This document shows, in pieces, positions 49,585 to 58,192 of a stretch of 64,000 nt of DNA; position 1 is the stretch's first letter; each line of letters opens with the position of its first letter. The notes beneath the pieces are model-generated. The model did no database searches and was not told the DNA's origin. It was given only the letters and a program-made list of their open reading frames with translations. The translations under genes and the position numbers were made by a program. This DNA is from Micromonospora lutea (GTDB lineage Bacteria; Actinomycetota; Actinomycetes; Mycobacteriales; Micromonosporaceae), in NCBI RefSeq assembly GCF_016863535.1, contig NZ_BOPB01000002.1, positions 62,001-126,000 on the forward strand, given 5' to 3'.

Positions 49585-51084
49585 GTGAGTGAGTCATCGC
49601 GTGTTTCGCCGCTCCCACCCGCCGACCTGCCCACCACGCTCGGTGCGCTGCGCGCCGCCGGGCACCGCTACCGCACCGTCAAGCAGGAGCTACGCGACAA
49701 CCTGCAGGCCCGGATGCGCGCTGGCGCGCCGCGGTTCGACGGCATCGTCGGATACGACGACACCGTGCTGCCGGAGGTGGAGCGGGCGCTGCTCGCCGGG
49801 CATGACATGGTGCTGCTCGGTGAGCGGGGCCAGGGCAAGACCCGGCTGATCCGGTCGCTGGTGGCGCTGCTCGACGAGTGGACGCCGGTGATCGCCGGGT
49901 CGGTGCTCAACGAGCACCCGTTGCACCCGATCACTCCGACGTCGCGGGCGTTGGTCGCCGAGACCGGCGACGATCTGCCGGTCGATTGGCTGCACCGTTC
50001 GATGCGGTACGGGGAGAAACTGGCCACCCCGGACACCAGCGTCGGCGACCTGATCGGCGACGTGGACCCGATCCGGCTGGCCCAGGGGCGTACGCTCGGC
50101 GACCCCGAGACCATCCACTTCGGGCTGGTGCCGCGCACCAACCGGGGCATCTTCGCCGTGAACGAGCTACCCGACCTGGCCGAGCGGATCCAGGTGGCGC
50201 TGCTGAACGTGCTGGAGGAGCGGGACATCCAGGTGCGTGGCTACCAGCTGCGGCTGCCGCTGGACCTGCTGCTGGTGGCCAGCGCCAACCCGGAGGACTA
50301 CACCAACCGGGGCCGGATCATCACCCCGCTCAAGGACCGCTTCGGCGCGGAGATCCGTACGCACTACCCGACCGAACTCGAACTGGAGCTGGCGCTGATC
50401 CGGCAGGAGGCCGACCTGGTCGCCGAGGTGCCGGAGCACGTGCTGGAGGTCCTCGCCCGGTTCGCCCGGGCGGTGCGCGAGTCACCGTCGGTGGACCCCC
50501 GGTCCGGTGTCTCCGCGCGGTTCGCCATCGCCGCCGCGGAGACGGTCGCGGCCGCCGCGCTGCGCCGGGCGTGCCTGCTCGGCGAGGACTCGTCGGTCGA
50601 GGACGACGTGTTAAGAAGGGCACCTTCCTCTACCGGAGACGTTAACAAGGTGCCCTTCCTTGCAGCGGTGGCGCGGGTGGGCGACGCGGTGTCGGTGACA
50701 TCGACGCTGCGCGGCAAGGTGGAGTTCGAGAGCGGCGAGGAGGGCCGGGAGATCGAACTCCTCGGTCACCTGCTGCGGACCGCCGTCGCCGAGACGTTCC
50801 GGGCCCGGCTGGCCGGGCTGGACCTGTCCGGCTTCACCGCGCTGGTCGAAGAAGGCCAGACGATCGAGACCGGCGAACTGGTCTCCGCCGCCGAGCTGTT
50901 GCGGCAGGTCGGCACGGTGCCGGGGCTGGCCAAGGTGCTCGATCGGCTCGGTGCCGGCGACGCGCCGAGCACCGGGCAGGCCGCTGCGGCCGTCGAGTTC
51001 GTGCTCGAAGGGCTGCACCTGAGCCGCCGGCTGGGCAAGGACGTCACCGACGCCGGCCGTACCCGCTACGGCGGCCGGACCTGA
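49585..51084 (+). CDS. MoxR/ChlI-type AAA+ ATPase with in-frame palindromic insert
   Basis: A 499-residue AAA+ ATPase resembling magnesium-chelatase subunit I and MoxR proteins. Walker A is GERGQGKTR near residue 80, with a later conserved segment ASANPEDYTNRGRI. With the VWA-domain protein next to it, it should form a chaperone- or chelatase-like pair. GTG at 49585 is chosen because it follows a leaderless -10 box; a TTG seven codons earlier is possible. Bases 50611-50661 are a 51-base palindromic element read in frame, giving a Val-Asn-Lys-rich stretch with rare codons TTA and AGA in a gene otherwise free of them. Function is probably tolerated since the frame continues to a normal C terminus. 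Confidence 0.88.
   Translation: MSESSRVSPLPPADLPTTLGALRAAGHRYRTVKQELRDNLQARMRAGAPRFDGIVGYDDTVLPEVERALLAGHDMVLLGERGQGKTRLIRSLVALLDEWTPVIAGSVLNEHPLHPITPTSRALVAETGDDLPVDWLHRSMRYGEKLATPDTSVGDLIGDVDPIRLAQGRTLGDPETIHFGLVPRTNRGIFAVNELPDLAERIQVALLNVLEERDIQVRGYQLRLPLDLLLVASANPEDYTNRGRIITPLKDRFGAEIRTHYPTELELELALIRQEADLVAEVPEHVLEVLARFARAVRESPSVDPRSGVSARFAIAAAETVAAAALRRACLLGEDSSVEDDVLRRAPSSTGDVNKVPFLAAVARVGDAVSVTSTLRGKVEFESGEEGREIELLGHLLRTAVAETFRARLAGLDLSGFTALVEEGQTIETGELVSAAELLRQVGTVPGLAKVLDRLGAGDAPSTGQAAAAVEFVLEGLHLSRRLGKDVTDAGRTRYGGRT
50611..50661 (+). repeat. Short palindromic element inserted in a coding sequence
   Basis: The core AAGGGCACCTT (50616-50626) is repeated inverted as AAGGTGCCCTT (50647-50657), with TTAAG at the left edge and GTTAAC inside. 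The whole unit is 51 bases, a multiple of three, and is clearly less GC-rich than its surroundings. It looks like a small mobile palindrome (MITE or REP type) that landed in frame. Confidence 0.75.
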
Positions 51085-51085
51085 G

Positions 51086-53044
51086 ATGGCCGGAAACCGG
51101 TTCCGGTACGGGCAGTGGCACGGTGGCCCCGATCCGCTCGCACCCCCGTACGACGTGCAGGCCGCGGTGGACCAGGTCGGCGCGGAGGTGCTGGCCGGCG
51201 GCAGCCTCCGTGACGCGCTGCGGGACCTGCTGCGCCGGGGCCCGCAGGGGCGTGGCGGGTTGGACGAGCTGACCGCCCGTGCCCGCCGGCTACGCCGCGA
51301 GGCGCTGCGTCGGGGCGAGCTCGACGGTGCGGTGACCCGGGCTCGTGCGCTGCTCGATCAGGCGCTGGCCGCCGAGCGGGACGAGTTGGCCCGCCGCACC
51401 GACGAGGCGGCCCGGTTCGCCGAGACGGTCCTGGACGACCTGCCCCGCTCGACCGCGCAGGCGGTGCGGGACCTCGCTGACTACCGATGGGCCAGCGACG
51501 ACACCCGGCGCACCTACCAGCGGATCCTCGACGGGCTGCGTGAGGAGGTCCTCGGTCAGCGCTTCGCCGGGCTGCGCGACTCGGCGCGACTGGCCGCTGA
51601 CCCGGCGGTGCAGGAGCGGGTCGCCGAGATGACGCGGGATCTCAACGCCCTGCTGGTCCGACACGCCCGTGCCGAGGACACCACCGACGCGTTCGCCGAG
51701 TTCATGCGCCGCCACGGCGAGTTCTTCCCGGAACACCCACGTGACGTGGACGAACTGATCGACCTGCTGGCCCGCCGCACGGCGGCCGGGCAGCGGCTGA
51801 TGAACTCCCTGTCGCGGCGGCAGCGTGAGGAACTGGCCGGGCTGATGCGCGAATCCCTCGGTGACCGGCTCGCCGGCGAGTTGGCCGCGCTGGAGGGGAA
51901 CCTGCGGGCGCTGCGGCCCGACCTGCGCTGGGGGCGAGGCGAACGGATGCAGGGCGACCAGCCGTTGGGTTACGGCGAGGCGACCGGGGCGCTCGACGAC
52001 ATCGCCGAACTGGACGACCTGCTCGACCAACTGGGCCAGACACACCCCGGCGCGACCCTGGACGACATCGACGTCGAGGCGGTGGCCCGGACGCTGGGCC
52101 GGGACGCGACCGACGACGTACGCCGGCTGCGGGAACTGGAGCGGGAGCTGCGCCGGCAGGGTTGGGTGACCCGTGACGCCGATGGTCTGACCCTGAGCCC
52201 GAAGGCGTTGCGTCGCCTCGGCGGCACGGCGCTGCGGCAGGTCTTCGCCGAGCTGACCGCCGGCCCCCGAGGCCAGCACGACCTGCGCTCGGCCGGGGCG
52301 GCAGGTGAGGTGACCGGCGCGTCGCGTCCCTGGGAATACGGCGACGAGCAGCCGCTGGACGTGGTGCGGACGCTGACCCGGGCGGTCCGTCGAGCCGGTC
52401 CCGGGGTGCCCGTGCCCCTGGCCGTCGAGGACTTCGAGGTCGTCGAGACGGAACGACGGGCCTCGGCGGTGGTGGCGCTCTGCGTCGACCTGTCGTACTC
52501 GATGATCTCGCAGGGGCGCTGGGGGCCGATGAAGCAGACCGGGCTGGCGCTGGCCCACCTGATGGCGACCCGGTTCCCTCAGGACGCTCTGCAGATCATC
52601 GGGTTCGGCCGGCGGGCGGAGACGCTGACCCAGCAGGAACTGGCCGCCGTCGAGCCGGACATGACGCAGGGGACCAACCTTCAGCACGCATTGCGGCTGG
52701 CCGGCCGGCACCTGCGGCGGCATCCGGACGCCGAGCCGGTGGTGCTGGTGGTGACCGACGGGGAACCGACCGCCCACCTGGACCCGGACGATGGCGAGGC
52801 CCTGTTCGCGTGGCCGTCGTCGCCGGAGACGATCGAGGCGACGATCCGGGAGGTGGACCGGCTCGGCCGCTACGGTGCCACCCTGAACCTCTTCATGCTC
52901 GGTGACGACCCCGGCCTGCGCCGCTTCGTCGACGCGGTGGCCCGGCGCAGCGGCGGCCGGGTCTTCACCCCCGACGCCGACGACCTGGGCGAGTACGTGG
53001 TCAGCGACTACCTACGGTCCCGCCACGGCCGCCGTCGTCGGTGA
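51086..53044 (+). CDS. VWA-domain protein paired with MoxR/ChlI ATPase
   Basis: A 652-residue protein starting one base after the ATPase stop. The first 440 residues are helical, charged and without clear family marks. The C-terminal von Willebrand A domain has the metal-site motif DLSYSM (Asp468), then a Thr in MTQGTNLQ and Asp in VVTDGEPT. It resembles magnesium-chelatase subunit D-like partners of AAA+ ATPases, which together remodel proteins or insert metal ions. The client is unknown. Confidence 0.9.
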   Translation: MAGNRFRYGQWHGGPDPLAPPYDVQAAVDQVGAEVLAGGSLRDALRDLLRRGPQGRGGLDELTARARRLRREALRRGELDGAVTRARALLDQALAAERDELARRTDEAARFAETVLDDLPRSTAQAVRDLADYRWASDDTRRTYQRILDGLREEVLGQRFAGLRDSARLAADPAVQERVAEMTRDLNALLVRHARAEDTTDAFAEFMRRHGEFFPEHPRDVDELIDLLARRTAAGQRLMNSLSRRQREELAGLMRESLGDRLAGELAALEGNLRALRPDLRWGRGERMQGDQPLGYGEATGALDDIAELDDLLDQLGQTHPGATLDDIDVEAVARTLGRDATDDVRRLRELERELRRQGWVTRDADGLTLSPKALRRLGGTALRQVFAELTAGPRGQHDLRSAGAAGEVTGASRPWEYGDEQPLDVVRTLTRAVRRAGPGVPVPLAVEDFEVVETERRASAVVALCVDLSYSMISQGRWGPMKQTGLALAHLMATRFPQDALQIIGFGRRAETLTQQELAAVEPDMTQGTNLQHALRLAGRHLRRHPDAEPVVLVVTDGEPTAHLDPDDGEALFAWPSSPETIEATIREVDRLGRYGATLNLFMLGDDPGLRRFVDAVARRSGGRVFTPDADDLGEYVVSDYLRSRHGRRRR

Positions 53045-53077
53045 CGTACCGTCGGTCCGGCCCCGGCCGCCCTCGGC

Positions 53078-53773
53078 TCAACCGATGATCCACAACTGGG
53101 CCGGGTTGCCGTCGCAGGGTGCTTGGACGATGTCGGTGCCGGCCGCGGTGCCGCCGTCACGGGCCTGGGCGCACTTGCCGCTGTGCACGGCCACCACCAC
53201 CACGCCGTCGCCCGCCGGTTGCAACCGCCACTGCTGGTTGCCCTCACCGTGGCAGCCGAACTGCTGCAACCGGGCGCCGTCGTCACTGCTGCCACCCTCG
53301 ACGTCGAGGCACTGGTTGTGGGCGGCGTTGGTCAGCGTCACCGATTCCGGTCCGAAGGCGTTGACCACCCACTGCTGCTCCGGCCCACCGCTGCACTCGG
53401 TCAGCTTGGCGACCGCCTTCTCGCCGTCGCCGTCGAGACCGAGGCAGCGGCCCGAGCCGACCCCACGGAACACCTTCGGTCCGACGACCGCGTCCGGATC
53501 CTTGCTGGGGCTCGGTGTGGGGGAGGGTGCGGACGGCGTCGGGCCGGGCTCCGCTTCACTCTCGGTCGGGCTGGGCTGCGCCGTGCTCGGGCTCGGCGCG
53601 GCCACCGTCGGTGCCGGCGTCGGGTCGCCGCCGCCGAGCACGCCGGTCGCGAAGAGCACCCCCAGCAGTACGCCGATCAGCCCGACGGCCAACGCCGTGA
53701 CCAGCAGCGGGTCGCGAGCCGGCCCGGGACGGCGGTTGCCGTAGACGGTGCCCGACCCATCGGTTTCCGACAT
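53078..53773 (-). CDS. Membrane-anchored ricin-type beta-trefoil lectin protein
   Basis: A 231-residue protein with a single membrane segment (near LLVTALAVGLIGVLLGVLF), then a Pro/Ser/Thr-rich spacer of about 60 residues. The outer domain has QxW-type repeats (QQWVV, QQWRL, and a last AQLWIIG) typical of ricin B/CBM13 lectins. It probably displays a sugar-binding domain at the cell surface. No catalytic domain is fused. ATG at 53773 is preferred over a GTG six codons upstream because of the better spaced purine-rich leader. Confidence 0.88.
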   Translation of the reverse strand: MSETDGSGTVYGNRRPGPARDPLLVTALAVGLIGVLLGVLFATGVLGGGDPTPAPTVAAPSPSTAQPSPTESEAEPGPTPSAPSPTPSPSKDPDAVVGPKVFRGVGSGRCLGLDGDGEKAVAKLTECSGGPEQQWVVNAFGPESVTLTNAAHNQCLDVEGGSSDDGARLQQFGCHGEGNQQWRLQPAGDGVVVVAVHSGKCAQARDGGTAAGTDIVQAPCDGNPAQLWIIG

Positions 53774-53928
53774 GCCGGCATCCTGTCCCACGGCATCCGG
53801 TGTCGGTCAGCCGCCCCCGGTGGCGGTGACTGAGTCGGCAACCCGCGCGTGCTGTCAGAACGCACTTTTACCTGATCGGGGTGCGAAACGTCTCCGATGG
53901 ACATCCCACCGAGCACCGGCCAGACGCG

Positions 53929-53934
53929 TAAAGT
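53929..53934 (+). promoter_or_regulatory. -10 box of probable leaderless promoter for the tmsA-like gene
   Basis: TAAAGT stands six bases before the ATG at 53941, and no Shine-Dalgarno sequence is present. This would give a leaderless transcript for the two-gene fatty acid operon. Confidence 0.5.
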
Positions 53935-53940
53935 GATTCC

Positions 53941-55320
53941 ATGCACGCCCTGCGTGATCATGACCAGGCGGTGGCCGAGCTGCGACGGTCGTACGCGGCG
54001 GTGCCACCCGGCCAGCCGGTGCGGCTGGCCAAGCGCACCTCCAACCTGTTCCGCCCGCGCAGCGCCCCCGCCTCCGGGCTGGACGTCAGCGGCCTCGGCG
54101 GGGTGCTGGGCGTCGACCCCGGTGCCCGTACCGCCGATGTGCAGGGCATGTGCACCTACGAACGGCTGGTCGAGGCGACCCTGCCGTACGGCCTGATGCC
54201 GCTGGTCGTGCCGCAGCTTCGCACCATCACCCTTGGCGGGGCGGTGACCGGGCTGGGCATCGAGTCGACCTCGTTTCGCAACGGACTGCCGCACGAGTCG
54301 GTGATCGAGTTGGACGTGCTGACCGGTGCCGGTGACGTGGTCACCGCCCGGCCTGACGGCACGCACGCCGACCTGTACGCGGCCTTCCCCAACTCGCTGG
54401 GCAGTCTCGGGTACGCCACCCGGCTGCGGATCGAGCTGCAACCGGTCCGCCGCTACGTGGCACTGCGCAACCTGCGGTTCACCAACCTGACCGCGTTGAC
54501 CGAGGCGATCGGCGAGATCACCGAGACCCGCCACTGGGCCGGCGAGAGCGTCGACGCGTTGGACGGGGTGATGTTCACGCCCGGTGAGGCGTACCTGGTG
54601 CTGGGTAGCTTCACCGACGACGTGCCGGCCGTCTCCGACTACACCGGCCAGGAGATCTACTACCGTTCGCTGCGCCAGCGTCAACACGACGCGCTGACCA
54701 TCCACGACTACCTGTGGCGCTGGGACACCGACTGGTTCTGGTGTTCGGCGGCGTTCGGCGCGCAGCATCCGGTGGTGCGACGGCTGTGGCCGGCACGGTG
54801 GCGGCGCAGCGACGTCTACCACCGCATCGTGCGCCTGGAGCACCGGCACCAGGTCGCCGCCCGGGTCGACCGGTGGCGTGGCCAGCCGCCCCGGGAGCGG
54901 GTCGTGCAGGACGTGGAGATCCCACTGGACCGTACCGCCGAGTTTCTGCACTGGTTCGCGGGCGACGTCGGGATGACACCGGTCTGGTTGTGCCCGCTGC
55001 GGCTGCGCGAGCCGACGGGCGCGGGGTCGGCCCGGTCCTGGCCGCTGTATCCGCTGCGACCGGGGCGGGACTACGTCAACATCGGGTTCTGGGGGAGTGT
55101 GCCGATCGCCGAGGGCGCCGCCGACGGCGACGTCAACCGGAGGATCGAGCACGCGGTGTCGGAGTTGGGTGGGCACAAGTCGCTCTACTCCGACGCGTAC
55201 TACGACCGGGATTCGTTCGACCGGCTCTACGGCGGCGGAACGTGGCGCGCCGTACGGGACCGGTACGACCCGGACCATCGGCTCACCGGACTGTACGAAA
55301 AGGCGGTAGCACGCGCATGA
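53941..55320 (+). CDS. FAD-binding oxidoreductase, TmsA/BfaA-like
   Basis: A 459-residue FAD-linked oxidase of the DHCR24-like type, with the FAD-binding segments RTSNLFRPR, DVQGMCTYERLV and LGGAVTGLGIES. Actinobacterial homologues (BfaA, TmsA) reduce the 10-methylene fatty acyl product of their partner methyltransferase to the 10-methyl form. The gene overlaps a CFA synthase-like gene by ATGA, the same pairing as known tms/bfa operons, and this context is the main reason for the assignment. Substrate would be oleoyl chains in membrane phospholipid. Confidence 0.82.
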   Translation: MHALRDHDQAVAELRRSYAAVPPGQPVRLAKRTSNLFRPRSAPASGLDVSGLGGVLGVDPGARTADVQGMCTYERLVEATLPYGLMPLVVPQLRTITLGGAVTGLGIESTSFRNGLPHESVIELDVLTGAGDVVTARPDGTHADLYAAFPNSLGSLGYATRLRIELQPVRRYVALRNLRFTNLTALTEAIGEITETRHWAGESVDALDGVMFTPGEAYLVLGSFTDDVPAVSDYTGQEIYYRSLRQRQHDALTIHDYLWRWDTDWFWCSAAFGAQHPVVRRLWPARWRRSDVYHRIVRLEHRHQVAARVDRWRGQPPRERVVQDVEIPLDRTAEFLHWFAGDVGMTPVWLCPLRLREPTGAGSARSWPLYPLRPGRDYVNIGFWGSVPIAEGAADGDVNRRIEHAVSELGGHKSLYSDAYYDRDSFDRLYGGGTWRAVRDRYDPDHRLTGLYEKAVARA

Positions 55321-56657
55321 GCCTCACTGACCGAAGCCAGGGAGCGGCCGGCGCTCCGGCCACGCCGCCCGCTGGGGGCCGGCGGCGTGGCGCGACTGTG
55401 GCGGACATTGTCCGAGCGGTGACCTCGGGACCCCTGCCGGTACGCGTCACCGGGTACGACGGCAGCTCGATCGGCCCGGCCGACGTCGGGATCACCTTGT
55501 CGATCCGCTCCGAGCGGGGGCTGTCGTATCTGCTCACCGCACCGGGAGATCTGGGCCTGGCGCGTGCCTACGTCAGCGGTGACCTGGGCCTGGAAGGAGT
55601 GCATCCGGGCGACCCGTACGAGGCGCTGCGGGTGCTCGCGGGGCTGCGGATGCGACCCCCGGCGCTAACTGAGGGGCTGGCCCTGGTGCGTGAGCTGGGT
55701 TGGGAGCGACTGCTGCCGCCCCCGGCTCCGCCGCAGGAGGCGCGGCCTCGCTGGAAACGCGTCGTCGATGGACTGCGGCACTCGCGGACCCGCGACAGCA
55801 GCGCCATCTCGCACCACTACGACGTGTCGAACGCCTTCTACGAGAAGGTGCTCGGCCCGTCGATGACGTACACCTGCGCGGTGTACCGCAGCTCGGACGA
55901 CACGTTGGAGCAGGCGCAGGCGAACAAGTACGACCTGGTCGCCGGCAAGCTCGCGCTGCGGCCCGGGATGCGGCTGCTGGATGTGGGCTGCGGCTGGGGC
56001 GGCATGGTCCGGCACGCGGCCCGCGAGTACGGCGTCAAGGCGCTCGGCGTGACGTTGTCGCGGGAACAGGCGCAGTGGGCGCAGGCGGCGATCGAGCGGG
56101 AAGGGCTGTCCGAGCTGGCGCAGGTACGGCACCTGGACTACCGCGACGCACCGCGCGAACAGTTCGACGCGGTCTCCTCGATCGGCCTGACCGAGCACAT
56201 CGGAGTCCGCAACTATCCGGCCTACTTCGGGTTCCTGCGGGACCGGCTGCGCCCGGGGGGACGGCTGGTCAATCATTGCATCACCCGGGCGGACAACCGG
56301 GCACCGCACCGCTCCGGGGCGTTCATCGACCGGTACGTCTTCCCGGACGGTGAACTCGCCGGGCCGGGTCGGGTGATCAGCGAGATCCACGATGCCGGGT
56401 TGGAGGTGCATCACGAGGAGAACCTGCGTCAGCACTACGCGCTGACGCTTGCCGCGTGGTGTCGCAACCTGGTGCGGAACTGGGACTTCTGCGTCGCCGA
56501 GGTGGGCGCGGGCACCGCCCGGGTCTGGGGGCTCTACATGGCCGGATCGCGGCTGGCCTTCGAGCGCAACGGCATCCAGTTGCACCAGGTGGTGGCGACG
56601 CGCAACGGCCCCGACGGCGTGAACGGCTATCCGCTGCGCCCGGACTGGCTGCCCTGA
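55317..56657 (+). CDS. Cyclopropane fatty acid synthase-like methyltransferase, TmsB/BfaB-like
   Basis: A 446-residue SAM-dependent methyltransferase. The SAM-binding motif is LDVGCGWGG near residue 221, followed by the CFA synthase features HHYDVSN, SMTYTCAVY and TEHIGVRNYP. Such enzymes methylate the double bond of oleoyl chains; with the FAD protein encoded just upstream they would make 10-methylstearate (tuberculostearate). Its start overlaps the upstream stop, and a strong terminator follows 24 bases after its stop, closing the two-gene operon. Confidence 0.87.
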   Translation: MSLTDRSQGAAGAPATPPAGGRRRGATVADIVRAVTSGPLPVRVTGYDGSSIGPADVGITLSIRSERGLSYLLTAPGDLGLARAYVSGDLGLEGVHPGDPYEALRVLAGLRMRPPALTEGLALVRELGWERLLPPPAPPQEARPRWKRVVDGLRHSRTRDSSAISHHYDVSNAFYEKVLGPSMTYTCAVYRSSDDTLEQAQANKYDLVAGKLALRPGMRLLDVGCGWGGMVRHAAREYGVKALGVTLSREQAQWAQAAIEREGLSELAQVRHLDYRDAPREQFDAVSSIGLTEHIGVRNYPAYFGFLRDRLRPGGRLVNHCITRADNRAPHRSGAFIDRYVFPDGELAGPGRVISEIHDAGLEVHHEENLRQHYALTLAAWCRNLVRNWDFCVAEVGAGTARVWGLYMAGSRLAFERNGIQLHQVVATRNGPDGVNGYPLRPDWLP

Positions 56658-56680
56658 CCGGCTGATCGAGGGACTGAGCG

Positions 56681-56713
56681 GGCCGCGCCGGACCTGCCGG
56701 CGCGGCCTTTCTC
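56681..56713 (+). terminator. Rho-independent terminator after the tmsB-like gene
   Basis: A perfect 11-base stem, GGCCGCGCCGG (56681-56691) and CCGGCGCGGCC (56697-56707), with a five-base loop is followed at once by TTTCTC. This is the clearest terminator in the window. Confidence 0.8.
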
Positions 56714-57020
56714 GACGCCATCGACAAGGCAGACGCGGCAGCGCGTCTACTACAGGTCGACCAGCGAAGGGTTCGAGGCATCACCGAGGGCACCTACCAG
56801 GCGGTCACCCGGTCGTACTGGCTCTCACCCCGCCTGGTCGGTCGGATCGGGCTGCGCCGCACCCGCGACGAGCTGAGCCCGGGCTACCTGCTCGACCTGA
56901 TGGAGGAGGTCCAGGCCCGACGTCGCCGCCCTGGACCGCGCTGCTCCGGAACTGCCGTCGATCGGCGTTTCCGGCGAGATCCGCGTGCCGGCCGAACGCC
57001 GGCAGGAGTTGCGGCGCTGA
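56711..57020 (+). pseudogene. Remnant of an ArsR-like regulator (frameshifted)
   Basis: Without a start codon, one frame reads a wing-like RRVRGITEGTYQAV, then LSPGYLLDLMEEVQ. The likely continuation (PDVAALDRAAPELPSIGVSG, ending at a stop at 57018-57020) lies in another frame, so a frameshift is needed near base 56915. The wing resembles ArsR-type winged helix regulators that often stand next to SRPBCC genes. It is probably a decayed C-terminal part; the DNA-binding N terminus is missing. Confidence 0.45.
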
Positions 57021-57024
57021 ACCG

Positions 57025-57306
57025 ATGATCCTCGCTGCCCGCTTCGCCGCCAGGGTGGTCGATCTGGAGCCCGGCCGGAAGGTGTCCGTCGACTGGGGAG
57101 CGCCCGGCGTCACCAGCTGGGAACTGGCCGAGTCCGAGGGCCGCACGAAGCTCGCCTTCGTGCAGAGTGGCTTCGACGAGCAGAACCCGCCGTACGCCGC
57201 CTGGGCCGGGAATGTCTCCGGGCTGGCCGAGCTGCGCCGCTTCCACGAGGTGCCGGCGGGGCAGCCGATCTGGCTGCCCGAGGAGACCGCCACGATCGTC
57301 GGCTGA
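57025..57306 (+). pseudogene. Truncated SRPBCC (AHSA1-like) protein
   Basis: A 93-residue frame resembling the C-terminal half of SRPBCC/AHSA1-like proteins (WELAESEGRTKLAFVQSGF, then an AWAGNVSGL helix). Whole members are about 150 residues, so the N-terminal half is missing. It stands directly after the ArsR-like remnant, the normal partner order, supporting joint decay of a former pair. Expression of the shortened protein cannot be excluded. Confidence 0.45.
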
Positions 57307-57390
57307 GCCCGCTACCGACATGGGCGGTCGCATCTCGACGTGCCGCCCCGACCATCCCTTCCCGACGGACCGCACGAACACCCTTAGAAC

Positions 57391-57441
57391 GACCGGCAGT
57401 AGGGCTGGCGTGCCGCAGCCCCGCCAGCCCTATTGTCGGTC
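57391..57441. repeat. Inverted repeat, 20-base arms
   Basis: Arms 57391-57410 and 57422-57441 match at 18 of 20 positions around an 11-base loop. CTTAG occurs just outside both arms. No T tract follows, so it may be a small palindromic mobile element rather than a terminator. Confidence 0.75.
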
Positions 57442-57485
57442 ACTCTTAGTAGCAAACCCTGGACGGCGGGATCTCGCCATCGCCT

Positions 57486-57600
57486 CCTTTGCTCTGCTTA
57501 CTCATACGCACAGGTTGCGGTGAGTGACTGAGCTGACTGCTGCGTGCTGCAGATAAGGCCAGCTCAGTCGGGGAGTGCGTATAGGTAAGCAGAGCAAAGG
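57486..57600. repeat. Nested inverted repeat (MITE-like), 26-base arms
   Basis: Outer arms 57486-57511 and 57575-57600 match at 24 of 26 positions; the inner perfect 10-base arms are GACTGAGCTG (57526-57535) and CAGCTCAGTC (57560-57569). The 115-base unit can fold into a long branched hairpin and is less GC-rich than the surrounding DNA. It encodes no protein. It fits a non-autonomous mobile element or a structured RNA. Confidence 0.78.
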
Positions 57601-57710
57601 CGCGAAGCAATGTGGTCAGGGCGGGCCGGCTGGTGACTTTCGGTGACGACGTTGCGGTTGTCGCGCTGCGTCACGGCGGGCGGCGGTCGGGCGGGGCGGC
57701 GAGCACGGCT

Positions 57711-57782
57711 GGTGCTGTGGGCATGGCGGGTGCTGTGGGCATGGCGGGTGCGGTGGGCATGGCGGGTGCGGTGGGTACGGCG
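57711..57782 (+). repeat. 18-base tandem repeat, four copies
   Basis: Four consecutive 18-base units of the form GGTGCNGTGGGCATGGCG, the last diverged. All are strongly G-rich on the plus strand, and G-rich DNA continues to about 58000. A reading frame crosses it (57612-58034, MAGAVG repeats) but has no other support. Confidence 0.85.
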
Positions 57783-58192
57783 TGTGGGTGTGTTTGCGGC
57801 CTGCGGCCCGTGTGGGGCGTTGCGGCCGCTGCGGCCCGTGCGCGGCCGGTGGGGCTGGTGGAGCGGGGTGCGGTGGCGGGTTTGGTGGGGGGTTCGGTGG
57901 CGGCGGTTGGTGGCCGCTGGGTGCGCAAAGGTCAGCGGAACGTGATGGTTTGGCAACGGGGAACGATGGGATGTAACGGAGGGCGTGACGGGGGCGCTAC
58001 GGGGAGTGGGAGAGTCGCTCGGCGGCTGGCGTGACACCAGGGTTGGTGCGCCACGACGCGCCAGGGATGTCGACTCGGGTGCGGGGTAACTCTGGCGGGG
58101 TGGTTACGGGCGTGGCTAGGCTTTCGGGGTTTGCCAGGGCCGGGTCCTCACCGTCGAGGGTGTACGCACGAGAGAGAGCCGGAGCGATCGCT

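Larger units (their letters stand above)
57307..58192. other. Repeat-rich gap without a convincing gene
   Basis: About 885 bases between the SRPBCC remnant and the GGDEF-EAL gene. It holds two large inverted repeats (57391-57441 and 57486-57600), an 18-base G-rich tandem repeat (57711-57782) and very G-rich sequence to about 58000. Frames here are low in complexity and show no family marks. The promoter of the GGDEF-EAL gene should lie at the right end. Confidence 0.6.

Noticed and set aside
54714..55316. Upstream extension of the tmsB-like frame
   Set aside because: It lies over the FAD oxidoreductase gene in another frame; ATG at 55317 with an ATGA overlap is the natural start.
57612..58034. 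140-codon frame with MAGAVG repeats
   Set aside because: Low-complexity translation of an 18-base G-rich tandem repeat; no conserved domain and no ribosome-binding site.
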